Positions 1 to 10,646 of a stretch of 64,000 nt of DNA are shown piece by piece. This stretch comes from Euglena gracilis (taxonomy: Eukaryota; Euglenida; Euglenophyceae; Euglenales), in NCBI GenBank assembly GCA_039621445.1, contig CP154956.1, forward strand, positions 3,966,170 to 4,030,169, in the 5' to 3' direction. Within the stretch, counting starts at the first letter, position 1, and each line of letters begins with the position of its first letter. The translations under genes and the position numbers were made by a program. The notes beneath the pieces are model-generated. The model worked only from the letters and a program-made list of their open reading frames with translations, was not told the DNA's origin and did no database searches.

Positions 1-315
1 TTTTCAGCTGATTTGGCCAAGGTTACCAACCCCACCCTTTGGGGGGGGGATGGGTGAGTGGTTTCTGAAATGTGACTGCGTATGGGCACAACACCGGGTG
101 AGGGTTGGAGGGGTAGGGTTGGGGATGTGTTGTCAAAGGGGTAGATAGAGTTTAGAGTAGGGGTTAGGTTTGGAATAGGGTTAGAGTTAGGATTGGGGTG
201 GTCAGATTAGGGTTTAGTGCGAGGAGAGGGATCGGGGCGCCCGTGTTCGTCATATTTCTCAATGACTGGTTTTGCGATAGTGGAAAGTGACTCCCCCCGG
301 GATCGGTAAGCCATG
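1..315. repeat. Decayed C/G-run element plus TTAGGG-like degenerate tract
   Basis: A partial copy of the interspersed family seen complete at 2057-2365. It has a G-run, the phrase ATGACTGGTTTTGCGA and the terminal phrase GGATCGGTAAGCCATGG. Bases 105-215 hold degenerate TTAGGG-like words (GGGTTAG, GGGGTTAGG) that are too irregular to be a telomere. The right end of this repeat abuts the first coding exon of gene A. Confidence 0.5.
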
Positions 316-317
316 GC

Positions 318-449
318 ATGGTCCTCACGCTGCTGTTTGTTGTGGCGGCCGCGCTCACCGCCGCGCTGGCCTACGCGTGCCGCACCCGCCGACGCCTCGA
401 CCGCCACGTGAAGCGCATCCGCGTGGAGTACCTCACCTTGCAGGCCCAG
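318..449 (+). CDS. Gene A exon 1, transmembrane anchor
   Basis: Encodes the hydrophobic helix and basic flank of gene A, ending TTGCAGGCCCAG followed by donor GTCACT, phase 0. GC content is far above the flanks. If the exon is internal, its acceptor is the AG at 309-310, which belongs to the adjacent repeat. Confidence 0.6.
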
Positions 450-3400
450 GTCACTCACACGCCCGTTTTGCATACCCCCCCCTTGCTCTAAGCATCACCC
501 TTGTCTAAGCACCCCCCAGTGCTTACCCATCTTTTTAAAGGTCATCTTCTTGGTGACACTTATTTTTGTGTGTGGTTTTAGGTTGAGGTTTAGTTTTAGG
601 TAGAACATTTCGAAATTTTAGAAACTTCTTCGGCCTGATATGGTGAGGTATTGTTGATTTTGCTTCCAAATGCCTGTAAGTTCAGCAGCGGACCCCCCCC
701 CCCCAAAAGGGGAATTTTTGTTTTTCGGTGCGAAGCGTTGTATTTTTTTCCCGTCAAAAATTCCCCCTTGTCTAAGCACCACCTCCCCGATTCTCACCCA
801 TACTTTGACAAATTAAGCCCCCCCTCCCCTCGTGTTTACCCATGTTTTCCGGTGCTCAGACAAGGGGGGAGGTAGTTGATAGTGACCTCCTCCTCCAGGG
901 TCATGGAACGTGTGATTGAAGGTGAGACACCCTTCCTGCATTGTGAAGCAATTGCATCCACATCCCGTTGCAACATGCATTTTCTGCATTTTGCCATCCC
1001 CTCTCTCTGTGCCTGTGTGTGTGTGTGTGTGTGCGTGTGTGTACGTGCATGTATGGATGTATGCATGTGTGATGCGCACGCGCACGCGAGTGTGTGTGCG
1101 CGCGCGCATGTACGCGCCCGCTCCTGCGTTGACGTTGTTGTATGCGGGTGAATGTGTCATTCACTCACTCAGCTGCGGCAGGCTGAATGCCCGCGCAGTG
1201 GCTCAGCGTTGATGCGATCCGAGACCGAGCTGGCCACTCGGAAGGGAACCGACGGCCTCCAGGTACGAATAACGCACATCTTGCCAAAGCAATTTGTGCC
1301 ACAAGAGTTGACACAATTTCGTTTTGAGTGTGCTGCACGTCGGAGCTTCAGGCGGAGCTTGACTCGTTCAAACTCGATGGAAAGCAAACAGCATTCTGCC
1401 ATTTTTGAATGCACCCTAAACATGCCCCATCCAATTGTTTGAATGCCACAGGAGTATTTTGGCTTTGGGTATGCCTTTTTTTGCAGAGTCGTCGCCGGCT
1501 GGATCCAGAGCGGTCAGTGCGCTTTGTGCAGGGCTGAGCAGGATTTAAGCCCCCCCCAAAATAAGACCCCCCCATAAAATAGACCCCCCCTGGCCGGTCC
1601 CAGCAAAAATCCATGAAATGGCCCCCCCCCCCCATAAATAAGACCCCCCTGCCGGCGCGAAGCGCCGGATTTTTGAAAAATGGGACATTTTGGGGGGGGT
1701 AAATCTGCCATTTTGGGACAGTTTTCACACAATTCAGCATATTTTCTCCTATTTGTCTGGCGCGAAGCGCCGAATTTTTCGAAAATTGGTCTTTTGGGGT
1801 GCATTTTTGGACATTTTGGGTGGTCGAAAATTTTTCCAGCAAAAATCCATAAAATGGACCCCCCCCATGAATAAGACCCCCCCTCGGGCTTTCCAGCAAC
1901 CGACCCATGAAATGGACCCCCGGTCTTATTTTTGGGGGGTTTAATTGGGCACCACCCAAATCCAGCACTGTTTGGGGTTTTTTCGAAAGTTTGTTGAAAA
2001 AGTTGGAAGCATCTGGCTTAAAAACAAAGAGGAGGATAATTCCAAGGGGTCCGACGCAGACAATTGCTTAAGCACTGGCCGACCCCCCCCCCCCTCCCCC
2101 GCGGGGGGTGGGTGACTGGTTTTTGGCCCGGACCCCCTCCCCCCCGGGGGGGGGGTCGGCAAAAAAACCACCAAAGTGACCCGGCGCCGAAGGCGCTGGA
2201 AATTTTTTTGGCTTTTTTTCATGTTTTTGGTCAAATTTCCTTTGGATTCCAGAGTGGCCGACCCCCCGGGGGGTAGTGACTGACTGGCTTCCCGAAAGTG
2301 ACTGACTGGTTTTTCGAAGAGTGGACCGACCCCCTCCCCCCCCAGGGGTCGGTAAAAAATTGTATGGTCCCACGTAAGTCGAAAACCCTCCAGGGTCGGT
2401 CCGTGCCTGTACCTCTTGTCCATGCATCGTGTGCGTGGGGGGTGGGGGGGGGGCTGTATGAGGATCCCCGAAACCGTACGGGTGGTGGGTGGTGGGGTCG
2501 ACTGGGGTAGTGAGGAAGTCGAACCTCCCCACCAGGCCTTCCCCTGCAGCCTTGGGGCGGGGGGGGGGGGCTGGGCTGTGGCAAAGGGTTTTGTGGTTTG
2601 AGCAAGGCCGAAAGTCAGCAGGGGGAGGAACACATGGAATGCGCAATTGGCGCATGATTCACATAATTTCGGGTATTCCACATTTTTGGCAAGTGTTGTA
2701 CTTATTTAGCGCACCTTTTGAACTTTTTTGCATGATTTTTCCATGTGTATTTGCCCATGACCACGTTTTACTACAGCATTTGGGTCATTTTCTTTTCATT
2801 TTGGGTCATTTTCGACCATTATTGGCAATTTTAAGGCCATTGTAATCCATCATTAGTCATCTTTCAGCCATTTTGGGCCACCGTCGGCCTTTTTTTTTGC
2901 CTGGTTTGATGTAAGGCCATGCAGGGAGTTCAGTACCCCCTCTGGCGTGGAGGGAGGGGGCACACGGCCACGCAAACAGCGGCATAGCAAAACTGACCAA
3001 CTTTGAGGGGGTTTATGCAAACGGACCCCAAAACATATCCTGAAACACGTGCTGAATGTGTGCCAGACGCACACCATTGCTTAACACCTGTCCCACCCCA
3101 CCCCCAGGGGGGGAGGGTGACTGACTGGCTTTTTGGGAAAAAGTGACTCACTGGTTTTTTCAGAGTGGAAAGTGACCCCCCTCCCCCCCCGGGGGTCGCT
3201 AAGCAATCGTATGATCACAAATATGCAAATCTTCCAGTCCTGTGCCATTTTTGGTCAGCATGGACCATTTGGGGAAAGCCCTTGGAGAAGTGTGCTTGGA
3301 GATTGAATGCTTGGGAATTGAATGTGCTTGGGAATTTCTAAGAGACTAACCTCACGTCCCGCATCCAAATCTGGCTTGGAATGGTCCCAAGGAAAGGGAC

Positions 3401-6400
3401 GGTGTTCTTTCGCGGATGAAAATGAGTTTGTTTGTCAGGGTTCCCATCAACGGCCAACGGTTGCTGATGTAGGTCTGGGTTTTTGTTGACAGACTGAGCC
3501 AATGAGGCCTGCGCTTCTTCATCCGGAGGCTACTGCATGCACACGTGCGAGCACCCATCTTGGAGGCCGAGGTCGAGGCCGAGGTCAGTGGTTAACTCGT
3601 ACACACCGTCTTTTTGACTGGGAGTTGGCACACTTCAGTTTTTGTTTGTTCGTTTGCCCGGCCCCGGACCTGGTGAGGTGCTGCAGGTCGATGCGCCGGT
3701 GCTGGAGACCTCAGGGGACGACGGGACGCCCCTGAGGTGTGTCCCTCCTGGGTTGGTTGGTCTGCAAAGACCCAGTTGAGGGACCAGGGGTTTGGGACAA
3801 CCCCTTTGGTCTTGAGGCACGTGGTAGGGGGGGTCCAGACCCCCCCCCCCTCCTGGGGGTAGGGGTCGGACACCCCCCCCCCAGATGTTTGGAGATGTCT
3901 GGGCCCTCTCACCCCCACCCCTCTTCAACCCAAAGCCAAACTCGCAAAACTTTTCCTTTCGGTGCTGCATACCTGATGAAAAAAAGGTCCCTCGAACTTG
4001 CCATATGTTCCCTTTATGTTGCTCATTGCATTGCATCCTCGGATTTTTTTTTGCATTTTTTGTGTGTGTTATTTTCAGAATCTCATTTTTTTGCACATGA
4101 TTTTGTGTATGCAGGCTTCTTAAATACTATATGTTTTATATTATATGTATTCAACATGTATTATTATTTTTTCCTTATCAAAGCTGTATAGCCCTTTCCC
4201 CCCCTTCAATTTTCTATTTTGATTTTTTCAATCCTTCTGCTGCAGAATTTGGCAAAGCCAAGCCTGGGTTTGGCAGAGCTACAAATCCTGCCCATGTTTT
4301 CCAGACCATTGTGGTTTCTGTCAATCTTGTGACCCAAGGGATTCCCATTCCTGCGGCTCCGCTCCGCTTCTGCCTCCACGGAAGCCCACGCACGCCCTCG
4401 CGTAATGCTGCAGCGGAACGGATTGCCCGGTGTGCCCCCCCCCCCCCCTTCCTCCAGCACGCCGCCCACCGTCCAGTCCCCGGTGGTCATCGCCATCGCC
4501 CACAACCACAGCGGCACTGCCAGCCGGCCCCTCCCCGCCTCCGCCCCGCCGGCCCTCGGGACCGCCTCGCCGGGCCAGGGGTGTTTTTTTTTTTTACAGT
4601 TTGGCCGTGAGCTGTTGTTTGAGGTGCCGTGGGCAGACTGGGGCGGCAGGTTTTTGTGCCCGCAGTTGAATCTGTTTTCCGATCTGTGCAACCTCAGTTT
4701 TTACCGGAATAAGTAAAGATGGTTTCAACTGCACTTTGTGAGAGGTCAGGAAGTCACTGCCAATGCCATCAACTTTCAGAAAGCAAGTTCACGGGAACCC
4801 ATCTCGCTGCATCGGATGTATGGGGTCAGGGCGGGTCAAAAGGACCATCAGCCCAACTCCTGCAGGAGGGGATGAGGTCCTGCCCCACTTAGAAATGAAG
4901 CAGGGGGCAGGGCAGTGCAGTGCAGTGCAGTGCAGTGCAGTGCAGTGCAGTGCAGTGCAGTGTGCAGTGCAGTGGGGAACTCGCAGACAAGTTCATCTTC
5001 ACAGATTCCCATAAGCTTGTTGTGAATCATAGTTACAAAAATCGTAAACCTCCTCCGCTGTACAATTTTTTCCTTGGCCCCAAACATTTACAGGAACACG
5101 CAAAGGATCACCAGGGCGAGATAATTCAACAACAATTTCGGGCAGCCTGGGATAAAATAATTTCACATATTTTTTTTTCGGTTCAAAATTGACCCACATC
5201 AAAATTTTCCGGATAGGCACTTAACGCGCGCTAAGCTCTAAGCTAAGTGTTCAAAGCCCAACAAAAATCCCATTTAATCACGACAACAGCACCAAAACAC
5301 CAGTGTTTGGGGGTCATGCCAGTGGTTGGTGGGGGGTCGACCAAACCCTTCTCATGTGTTTGGCGACGCCGATGTTTAGGTATTTTTACCGATTTTAAGG
5401 TATTTTTATCGATTTTTAGGTATTTCCCCCGACTTTTACAGGTTTCAGGTATTTTTACCGATTTTTGGGCAATTCTGCTTGCGTGGTGCCATGGTGGGTG
5501 GTGGACTCAACCCGCCTCCCCCCCACCTTCAAGGTGGGGGGTCGACCCCACCCACGAGGCTTTTCTGGACAGCCCTGGGTCAGGCTTTTGTTTCAACCCC
5601 AGGTGTGAGGGTAGGTCTGGGACCCAACCTCCGCCCCCTCTCCCGGGGTGATGCGGTGAGCTGGGCGGGCGGGGAATCCCTCTGGGTCTTAAAATGAAGC
5701 CTGCGGGGCTGTTTGGTGCCCACGTAGGGAGAAAAACCCTCTGCGCCGGACCCGACGGCCACCGGCTGGAGCAGCTGGCTGCGGGGCCTCCTCGTCTCCG
5801 ACCCCCCCCCCGCCCTGCCGGACGAGCCCGCCACCGAGGGGCTTGCTGTCGGTGGCGACGGTGGGGAGGGGGGACATGCACCGCACAGGTTTTGCATTCT
5901 GTTTTTTTTTGTGTGATTTTCTGCGAAAATAATTTTGCGCCACTTTCCAAGAATGAACCGTGCCAGAATTTTCGGGCAGGTTTTGCATGGTTTTGCAGTG
6001 TCTCGCATGTGAGATTTTTTGCGGGAGAGGACTGCAATTTTTAGTTTCTTTTTTTCCGGAGAGGTCTGTGCCCCTGGGGGATCTTCTCACCCTGCCACTT
6101 CCCCCCCAGTTTTTACAGTTCTTTGCAGTGCAGGGTTTTTCCTGGATGTATGCATATTTTGCACGCCCCCATTTTGCCGCAGGTGTGGGGTGGGCAAATC
6201 TCTATTCATTATTCACCCCCCCAAAGGAGAAAGAACAGTTTCTTTTTGTTAAAATCTTCTCCACACTAATTAACCACCCCAGAATGGAGGGAACAAATAG
6301 TTTTTTCACTCTCCAGCTCTGTCGAACTTTCAGGACAAATGAATTCCTAATGAAAGCAGTTGCAAGAAAACATTCATGTTGCCTAGTGAAAGGAACTACC

Positions 6401-9400
6401 CCTGGTGGATGTGAAATTTTCTAGCCCTGTCCAGCAGAAAATTTATGTGAATTTGCACATTTTTTTGCATATTCATATTTTCATATTTATTCATAAGTGC
6501 CTATCTGCATCCCCCCTCATCAAATTAAAAAATAATTATTGATTGATAAGTTGAAAGCCAACCAGTTTTTTCTGAAATGACATTTCCCCAAATGTTCCCT
6601 GTTTTTTTTCCATCTCATTTCCCCCCTTGTTTTATGCACTGTATGTTTAAGTCAATTCATTGTTTTAATGTGCAGCATTGTGTTTTGGAGATACCATTGC
6701 AAGAGTTGCAGCAAGTCACTACGAGAGGCATGCATGGGACACTCTCTGCCAGCAGGCTCCTCCTTTCGACTCCCCTGTCGCGTTGACTGACAAGTATGCT
6801 GAATTTTTCCCGTTCTTTTCATTGACATCTATTTGCCTTTTTGAGCGTCAAGAAATACCGAATTACTCGTACAGGAGATTTCAACACACAGCACCTTTTA
6901 TTTCATCGCGACTGATGGAAAACCACAATTTTTCACAAAAAATCTCAAAATTTTCAGGTTTAAATTTGGTAATTTTCAGGAGGGGGGGGGTGGAAAAAAA
7001 CGAAGGTAAAAAAAAAAGTAGACCAAATTTTGACACAATCAAAATTTTACTGACATTTTTTCTCTTGGAAATTTTCAATGGCTTTTTTGCTGCAAAAAAC
7101 TCTCAAAATTAAATTTTTGAGGAAACGTTGAAATTTTGGAAGGTGTGAAAAAATGGGGTTTTGAGGGGTTTTTAGGGGGACCTCCCATATGGGTCCCAAA
7201 ATGGGTCAAAAAAAAACACCCGGCGCCGAAAGCGCCGGAAAAATTTTTCGGGTCCAATTTTTCGGGTTTCTGTGTATTGGGGGTGGGGGGGGGGCGGTCC
7301 TTAAGGGGGCAGTCCTTAAATAAAATAAAAAAAATCCCGTCCCTTACGGACCGCCCTGCAAAAAATCAGTCCGTCACTCCCCCGTAGGATGGGGTGGGGT
7401 TGGTCACTACTAATAATGGTGTGGGCACGGCAAGGCGAGTATTTTGGGTGCATTTTTCAAAAAAAAAGTTCAAAAAATTTCCCCAGCCCAATTGTCGTGT
7501 CTTCTGCTGGATGATGAACAAATTCAGGATGAATGGCGTAAGCATTGCCATCGCATATTGCCACGGCTGATTGTGTTGCAACTTTTTGGGCGAACCGACC
7601 GGGTAAATTGGCAGAATATGCAGCTTTTCTGGTTTCTGGTATGGCTTTTCTGGTATGTGCAATTTTGTGCAATTTTGTGCAATTTTTTGCACTGCAATTT
7701 TTGACCCCCCGATGTGCAATTTCTCCTCCCCCTGAAGAGCAAACTTTCACCCATCAAAATTTTACCTCTAACCATCAAGACGATGAAATTCCCGGTGAAT
7801 TTCACCGGTGAAGTTCACCAGCCAAGGGTCGCCCCGCCCATTTGCACACTCCTGAGCATGAGCAGATTCAACTATTTATGTTGGGATTCCTAGGGACTAA
7901 ATACAAAAACCGTTTTTTTTTGTGTGCAAATTTTGGTTGAAGTTGGAGTTGAGGATTTCTTATTTGCAAGAAATTCCCAGTGCAGTTTTTGACTGGCCCA
8001 CGTGCAGGTGGGTGGGGGGGGGTCGACCCCCCCCCCCACCACCTCTTCCCGTTGTTCTGGTGTCACCAATTTTTTGGACCCGAAAATTTTTCCCCAGCGT
8101 CTTCGGCAATGGGTGTATTTCAGACCCATTTTGGGACCCATATAGGAGGTCCCACGAAAAACCAAAAAAAAATGCCATTGAAAATCCAAAAAATTTCCAA
8201 ATAGAAAAAATCTAAGTAAAATTTGAATGTTCCAAAATTTGATCCCATTTTTTGACCTGCATTTTTTGACCCCCCCCCCTAAAAACTAACAATTTTCAAC
8301 CCTAAATTTTTGAATTTTTTTGTGAAAAAAATGTGGTTTTCCATCAAAAAATCATGTATTTTGGGTTCATTTTTCAAAAAAAAATTCAAAAAATTTCCCT
8401 GGCCAATCCCCATTTTCCCAAAATTGTGTGTTGGGACAGGATTTTTTTTTTTAGTTTGGGACCGTCCTGATTTTTTGGCTATTTCCTGAAATGGCCAAAT
8501 GTGGCCCACCCGACTCCGAACACATCAGCAAACTTTTCTAGAATTTGGCCCAAATCCATTGATTTTGGCCAGATGGCCAAAGTGCCCCCCCCCCTCCCTG
8601 AGGGTAAGTCGGTGAATGGTTTTGAAGGCAAATGCTTTTTTTAAAAAAAAGGAAAGTGACCCTCTATACATTCATTTCACCATTGCGTGACCCCAAGCTC
8701 CGGGGTTGATGGGTGGGTGGTTTTTGAGAGTGGGTGGGTTGGTTTGGGCCACTGGAGCGCCTTTGGGGGGGGGGGGGTCAGCCCAACCTGGCTGGAGGCT
8801 AGGTTGGCCAGAAACAATTTGAGGTTTTTGGCTGCTTTTGGGTGGCTTTGGGCTGGATGAGTGGGTGGGTGGAGCCCCCAGCGGAAGGTTGTGGGAGGGC
8901 GGGTTTTCCAAAACACAAAGTCGGTGGGTGGATTTTGGCTGGGCAAAACATGCTCATGTCCCTCCCCCTGAGCGGTCTCTAAGTCAATTTTTGACCCCTT
9001 CCCCTTGTGGGAGGGTTCAGTAGGTTATATGACACGGTCGTGCCCTCCTCCGGTGCTGCCACGGCCACTCCCCTCTCTCTGCAGCAGCCCCCGGCTGGCG
9101 GACAAGGCCCCGAAGGCCGTGGTCCGCAGCTCCAGGTCCCCGCGTTGCTTGCCTGGATTGCTCCGGTCCTCGCCTGGCGTTTGCCTGTGCATGGCTGGGC
9201 GGGAACACATTTTATCATGAGAATAATGGTAAACTAATTATTTGTAATAGGTATCAAACGATTTAATTTTTTTTGCCCTGTTTCTACAATGCTTTGTAAT
9301 GACTTTTGTGTGCATGGTCTGTGCTCTCTTCTGCCACACACGGTCCACAGCCACCGGTTTGTCGGAAACAGACCAGACCTTGTTTACACCCCGGCTGAAG

Positions 9401-9824
9401 CAATGTGCTGGGATCCCCTTGTCAGTCGGGAGGGGATTTGGCCTGTTTCCATTTCCTTGTATATTCAGTTTCGAGGGGGTCCAAAGGATGAGGAAACTGC
9501 ACATTATGAAATTTTGAAAAAAAATTAAAATTTATTCTCGAGGGACTGTTGGGGGAATTCACACCGCACTGCTGGTTTTCCTTTTTCCCCACATGAAAAC
9601 CAGTCAAAAGCTGCTTTATGGACCCCGCTCCTGGGGGGTTTTTCCCGCCATCGACGAAGTCTAGTGACAAAACCATGCTTGGAAGGTTGAAAAATGGACT
9701 GGAATTGGGCAAGCGTATCAAAAAGGGGCTCAGCTCAGACTTTGGGAGAAAAAAAATGATTGTTGTGCAAAGTTTGTTTATGTTTTTGGCTTTTTGCAGC
9801 GTCGGCTCCCCAGCCCAGTGTTGA
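318..9824 (+). CDS. Gene A: ten-exon gene, predicted single-pass membrane protein of unknown function
   Basis: Proposed exons: 318-449, 1173-1262, 1487-1512, 3529-3583, 3687-3736, 4458-4578, 5728-5860, 6676-6793, 9085-9135 and 9800-9824. They total 801 bases, a product of 266 residues, and phases agree at every joint. Residues 1-20 form one hydrophobic helix (MVLTLLFVVAAALTAALAYA) followed at once by a basic stretch (CRTRRRLDRHVKRIR). This suggests an anchor with the basic side in the cytoplasm. The rest is hydrophilic: an acidic repeat (LEAEVEAE), then Pro/Ala/Ser-rich segments and a GDTIARVAASHYERHAW segment. Stop is TGA at 9822-9824. The true start may lie upstream of the window, because an acceptor AG (309-310) precedes the ATG at 318. 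One donor, after 4578, would be GG rather than GT. No family is recognised. Confidence 0.5.
1015..1112. repeat. GT/GC-rich microsatellite
   Basis: Imperfect (GT)n followed by (GCAC)n and a GCGCGC stretch, in the intron before gene A exon 2. The open frames through it are low complexity and are not coding. Confidence 0.8.
1173..1262 (+). CDS. Gene A exon 2
   Basis: Thirty codons, phase 0 to phase 0, between CTCACTCAG and donor GTACGA. Encodes LRQAECPRSGSALMRSETEL and ten further residues. Hydrophilic, with no known motif. Confidence 0.6.
1487..1512 (+). CDS. Gene A exon 3 (micro-exon)
   Basis: A 26-base exon after TTTTTTTGCAG, encoding SRRRLDPE plus two bases, donor GTCAGT. If the donor is ignored the frame ends at TGA 1535-1537, so an alternative shorter protein is possible. 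Confidence 0.45.
1545..1945. mobile_element. Modular poly-C element with ATAAGACCCCC words
   Basis: The words AAAATAAGACCCCCC, ATAAAATAGACCCCC and CATGAAATGGACCCCC recur at both ends and in the middle. They flank two copies of the palindrome GGCGCGAAGCGCC (near 1653 and 1762). The region ends in CTTATTTTTGGGGGGTTTAA, the reverse of the starting word, so the ends are inverted. Non-coding. Confidence 0.6.
2057..2365 (+). mobile_element. CAATT-family MITE-like element, full copy
   Basis: Begins ACAATTGCTTAAGCACTGG, ends GTCGGTAAAAAATTGTAT, and has the palindrome GGCGCCGAAGGCGCT near 2181. It carries two GTGACTGACTGG phrases. It is a near-complete reverse complement of 52050-52376. The flanks GGTCCGACG (2048-2056) and GGTCCCACG (2366-2374) look like a 9-bp target duplication with one mismatch. 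It has no coding capacity, so it is non-autonomous. Confidence 0.7.
2415..2600. repeat. CCACCAGGCCTTCCC-family element
   Basis: Contains GTATGAGGATCCCCGAAACC, a GTGGTGGGTGGTGGGG tract and CCACCAGGCCTTCCCCTGC. The same order of phrases recurs at 27590-27745, 28615-28750 and about 59645-59740, so this is a dispersed family. Confidence 0.55.
3073..3213 (+). repeat. CAATT-family element, internally deleted
   Basis: Has the end phrase CATTGCTTAAC, two GTGACT-ACTGG phrases and the other end GGGTCGCTAAGCAATCG. The central palindrome and the middle 150-200 bases of the full copy are missing. Confidence 0.55.
3529..3736 (+). CDS. Gene A exons 4 and 5, acidic repeat
   Basis: Exon 4 (3529-3583) runs from GGAG|G to GAG|GTCAGT and encodes LLHAHVRAPILEAEVEAE. 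Exon 5 (3687-3736) follows CTGCAG and ends CTGAG|GTGTGT, encoding VDAPVLETSGDDGTPL. The 103-base intron between them is one of the shortest here. A second acceptor at 3505-3506 would lengthen exon 4 in frame but shift its entry phase. A similar VEAELEAE string occurs at about 40303-40323 inside gene D. Confidence 0.5.
4458..4578 (+). CDS. Gene A exon 6, Ser/Pro/Ala-rich
   Basis: Follows a C/T-rich tract ending CTTCCTCCAG. Encodes TPPTVQSPVVIAIAHNHSG and a Pro/Ala-rich tail ending GTASPGQ. Phase 2 entry agrees with exon 5. For the phases to agree with exon 7 it must end at CAG 4578, before GGGTGT, which is not a GT donor. Immediately downstream is GTG, a T-run and ACAG, which could act as a tiny intron of about 20 bases. 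Confidence 0.5.
4912..4972. repeat. (AGTGC)n pentanucleotide array
   Basis: About twelve near-perfect copies of a five-base unit in a gene A intron. Open frames here only read the repeat. Confidence 0.9.
5728..5860 (+). CDS. Gene A exon 7
   Basis: Acceptor CACGTAG, phase 0, 44 codons plus one base, donor GTGGGG. Encodes GEKPSAPDPTATGWSSWLRG and then Pro/Asp/Glu-rich sequence (SDPPPALPDEPATEG). The two other frames are less protein-like. No family is recognised. Confidence 0.55.
6676..6793 (+). CDS. Gene A exon 8
   Basis: Lies between acceptor TTTAATGTGCAG and donor GTATGC, phase 1 in and phase 2 out, which fits exons 7 and 9. Encodes LCFGDTIARVAASHYERHAW and then DTLCQQAPPFDSPVALTD. It is less GC-rich than the other exons. 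The start resembles the N-terminus of tRNA adenosine deaminases, but no deaminase core follows, so no function is assigned. Confidence 0.55.
6910..8510. repeat. Composite repeat block with inverted and direct copies
   Basis: 7160-7300 and about 8040-8160 are inverted copies: GACCTCCCATATGGGTCCCA against its complement. Each carries a version of the GGCGC-GAA-GCGCC palindrome (about 7222 and 8097). 7440-7495 and 8358-8410 are direct copies (CATTTTTCAAAAAAAAA...TTTCCC). 6915-6985 is an inverted relative of 8275-8345. No supported exon lies here. Confidence 0.55.
8590..9000. repeat. Degenerate C/G-run elements
   Basis: Contains GGGTAAGTCGGTGAATGG, GGGTGGGTTGGTTTGGGCC and a terminal GGTCTCTAAGTCAATTT, all phrases shared with the CAATT family and its relatives. 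No coding sequence seen. Confidence 0.45.
9085..9135 (+). CDS. Gene A exon 9
   Basis: A 51-base exon between CTCTCTCTGCAG and donor GTCCCC. Read in phase 2, as exon 8 requires, it gives SPRLADKAPKAVVRSS. Confidence 0.5.
9800..9824 (+). CDS. Gene A terminal exon
   Basis: Follows GGCTTTTTGCAG. In the phase set by exon 9 it encodes VGSPAQC and stop TGA 9822-9824. Another frame reaches TAA at 9841-9843 if an upstream exon is skipped. Confidence 0.45.
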
Positions 9825-10116
9825 CCTGGACCAGCAGTGCTAAGTAAGTGTTGGTCACAGGGGAGAGGAGGGGGGGTTGGACCCCCCCCCAGGCGAGAAA
9901 GGTCCGGACCTCCCTCCCCGCACAAAGGGGGACCAATCGCACAGCCGATAAAAAGTTTCCTTCTTTCAAATGATTGTTTAGTTGGACCAGGACGTCGCGG
10001 AATGACTCCCCAGAGGGAGGGCAGCTCAGAGGCTGGAAAATTCGGAAGTGCTGGAACAGGACTGCTGGCTGACCCCCCCCCCCGACCCAGAGGTCAGATT
10101 GGGCCGGCCTCCTGGC

Positions 10117-10369
10117 CAGGGTTTTTTTTTAAGTCGTGGACCCCCAGGGGGTGAGGGGGGGGGGTAGGGTGGGTGAGCCCCCCCGGGGGGGGGGGGTCCC
10201 CCCGGAGGGGGGTGGGATATACTTTTCGGCGCCAAAGGCACCGAAAAGTGCTATTTTAGCACTTTTCACGATTTTCGGCCATTTTTTTGCGGGTCCCCCG
10301 GGACCCCCCCCCCCCCGCCCCAGGGGGGGGGGGGGTGGGGGGGGGGCCCCCGGTCTTAAAAAAACCCCG
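10117..10369 (+). mobile_element. TTTTTTTAAG-family element with 8-bp duplication
   Basis: Starts with a T-run and AAGTCGTGGACCCCC and ends CCCCCGGTCTTAAAAAAACC. It contains GGGATATACTTTTCGGCGCC and the palindrome near 10228. CTCCTGGC occurs directly on both sides (10109-10116 and 10370-10377). It is about 250 bases with no coding capacity. The sister copy is 35086-35356. Confidence 0.75.
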
Positions 10370-10646
10370 CTCCTGGCTTGCACTAGGCCGGACCCAGGGT
10401 GTTGAATGACAGGGGGGTGTCCTGGGGGGAGGGGGATGGATTGACCCCCCCCGGGGAAAACAACCTGCGCCAGAAAATTTCCTTCAAGAGTGCCAAGAAT
10501 CACGTTTTCAGTGTTGCGTCCAACAAATTGACAAAATCGCGTGATAAAAGCACAACTATTTGGCGCAAACCTCCAGGGAAGAGACACTTTTTTTGGTTCC
10601 AGGGGGTTTCAAGACCGTCGTCTGTTTGTGCCAGCCTTGAAGAGAG

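Noticed and set aside
105-215. Telomere at the window start
   Set aside because: TTAGGG-like words are irregular, interrupted and followed by a gene. At most it is an interstitial degenerate tract.
6676-6793. tRNA adenosine deaminase N-terminus
   Set aside because: The resemblance covers about fifteen residues. No H-A-E or zinc-binding Cys exon follows before the gene ends.
7486-7540. Possible exon QLSCLLLDDEQIQDEW with donor GTAAGC
   Set aside because: Good-looking borders, but its phase does not fit gene A between 6793 and 9085 and it lies in a repeat copy (compare 8358-8410).
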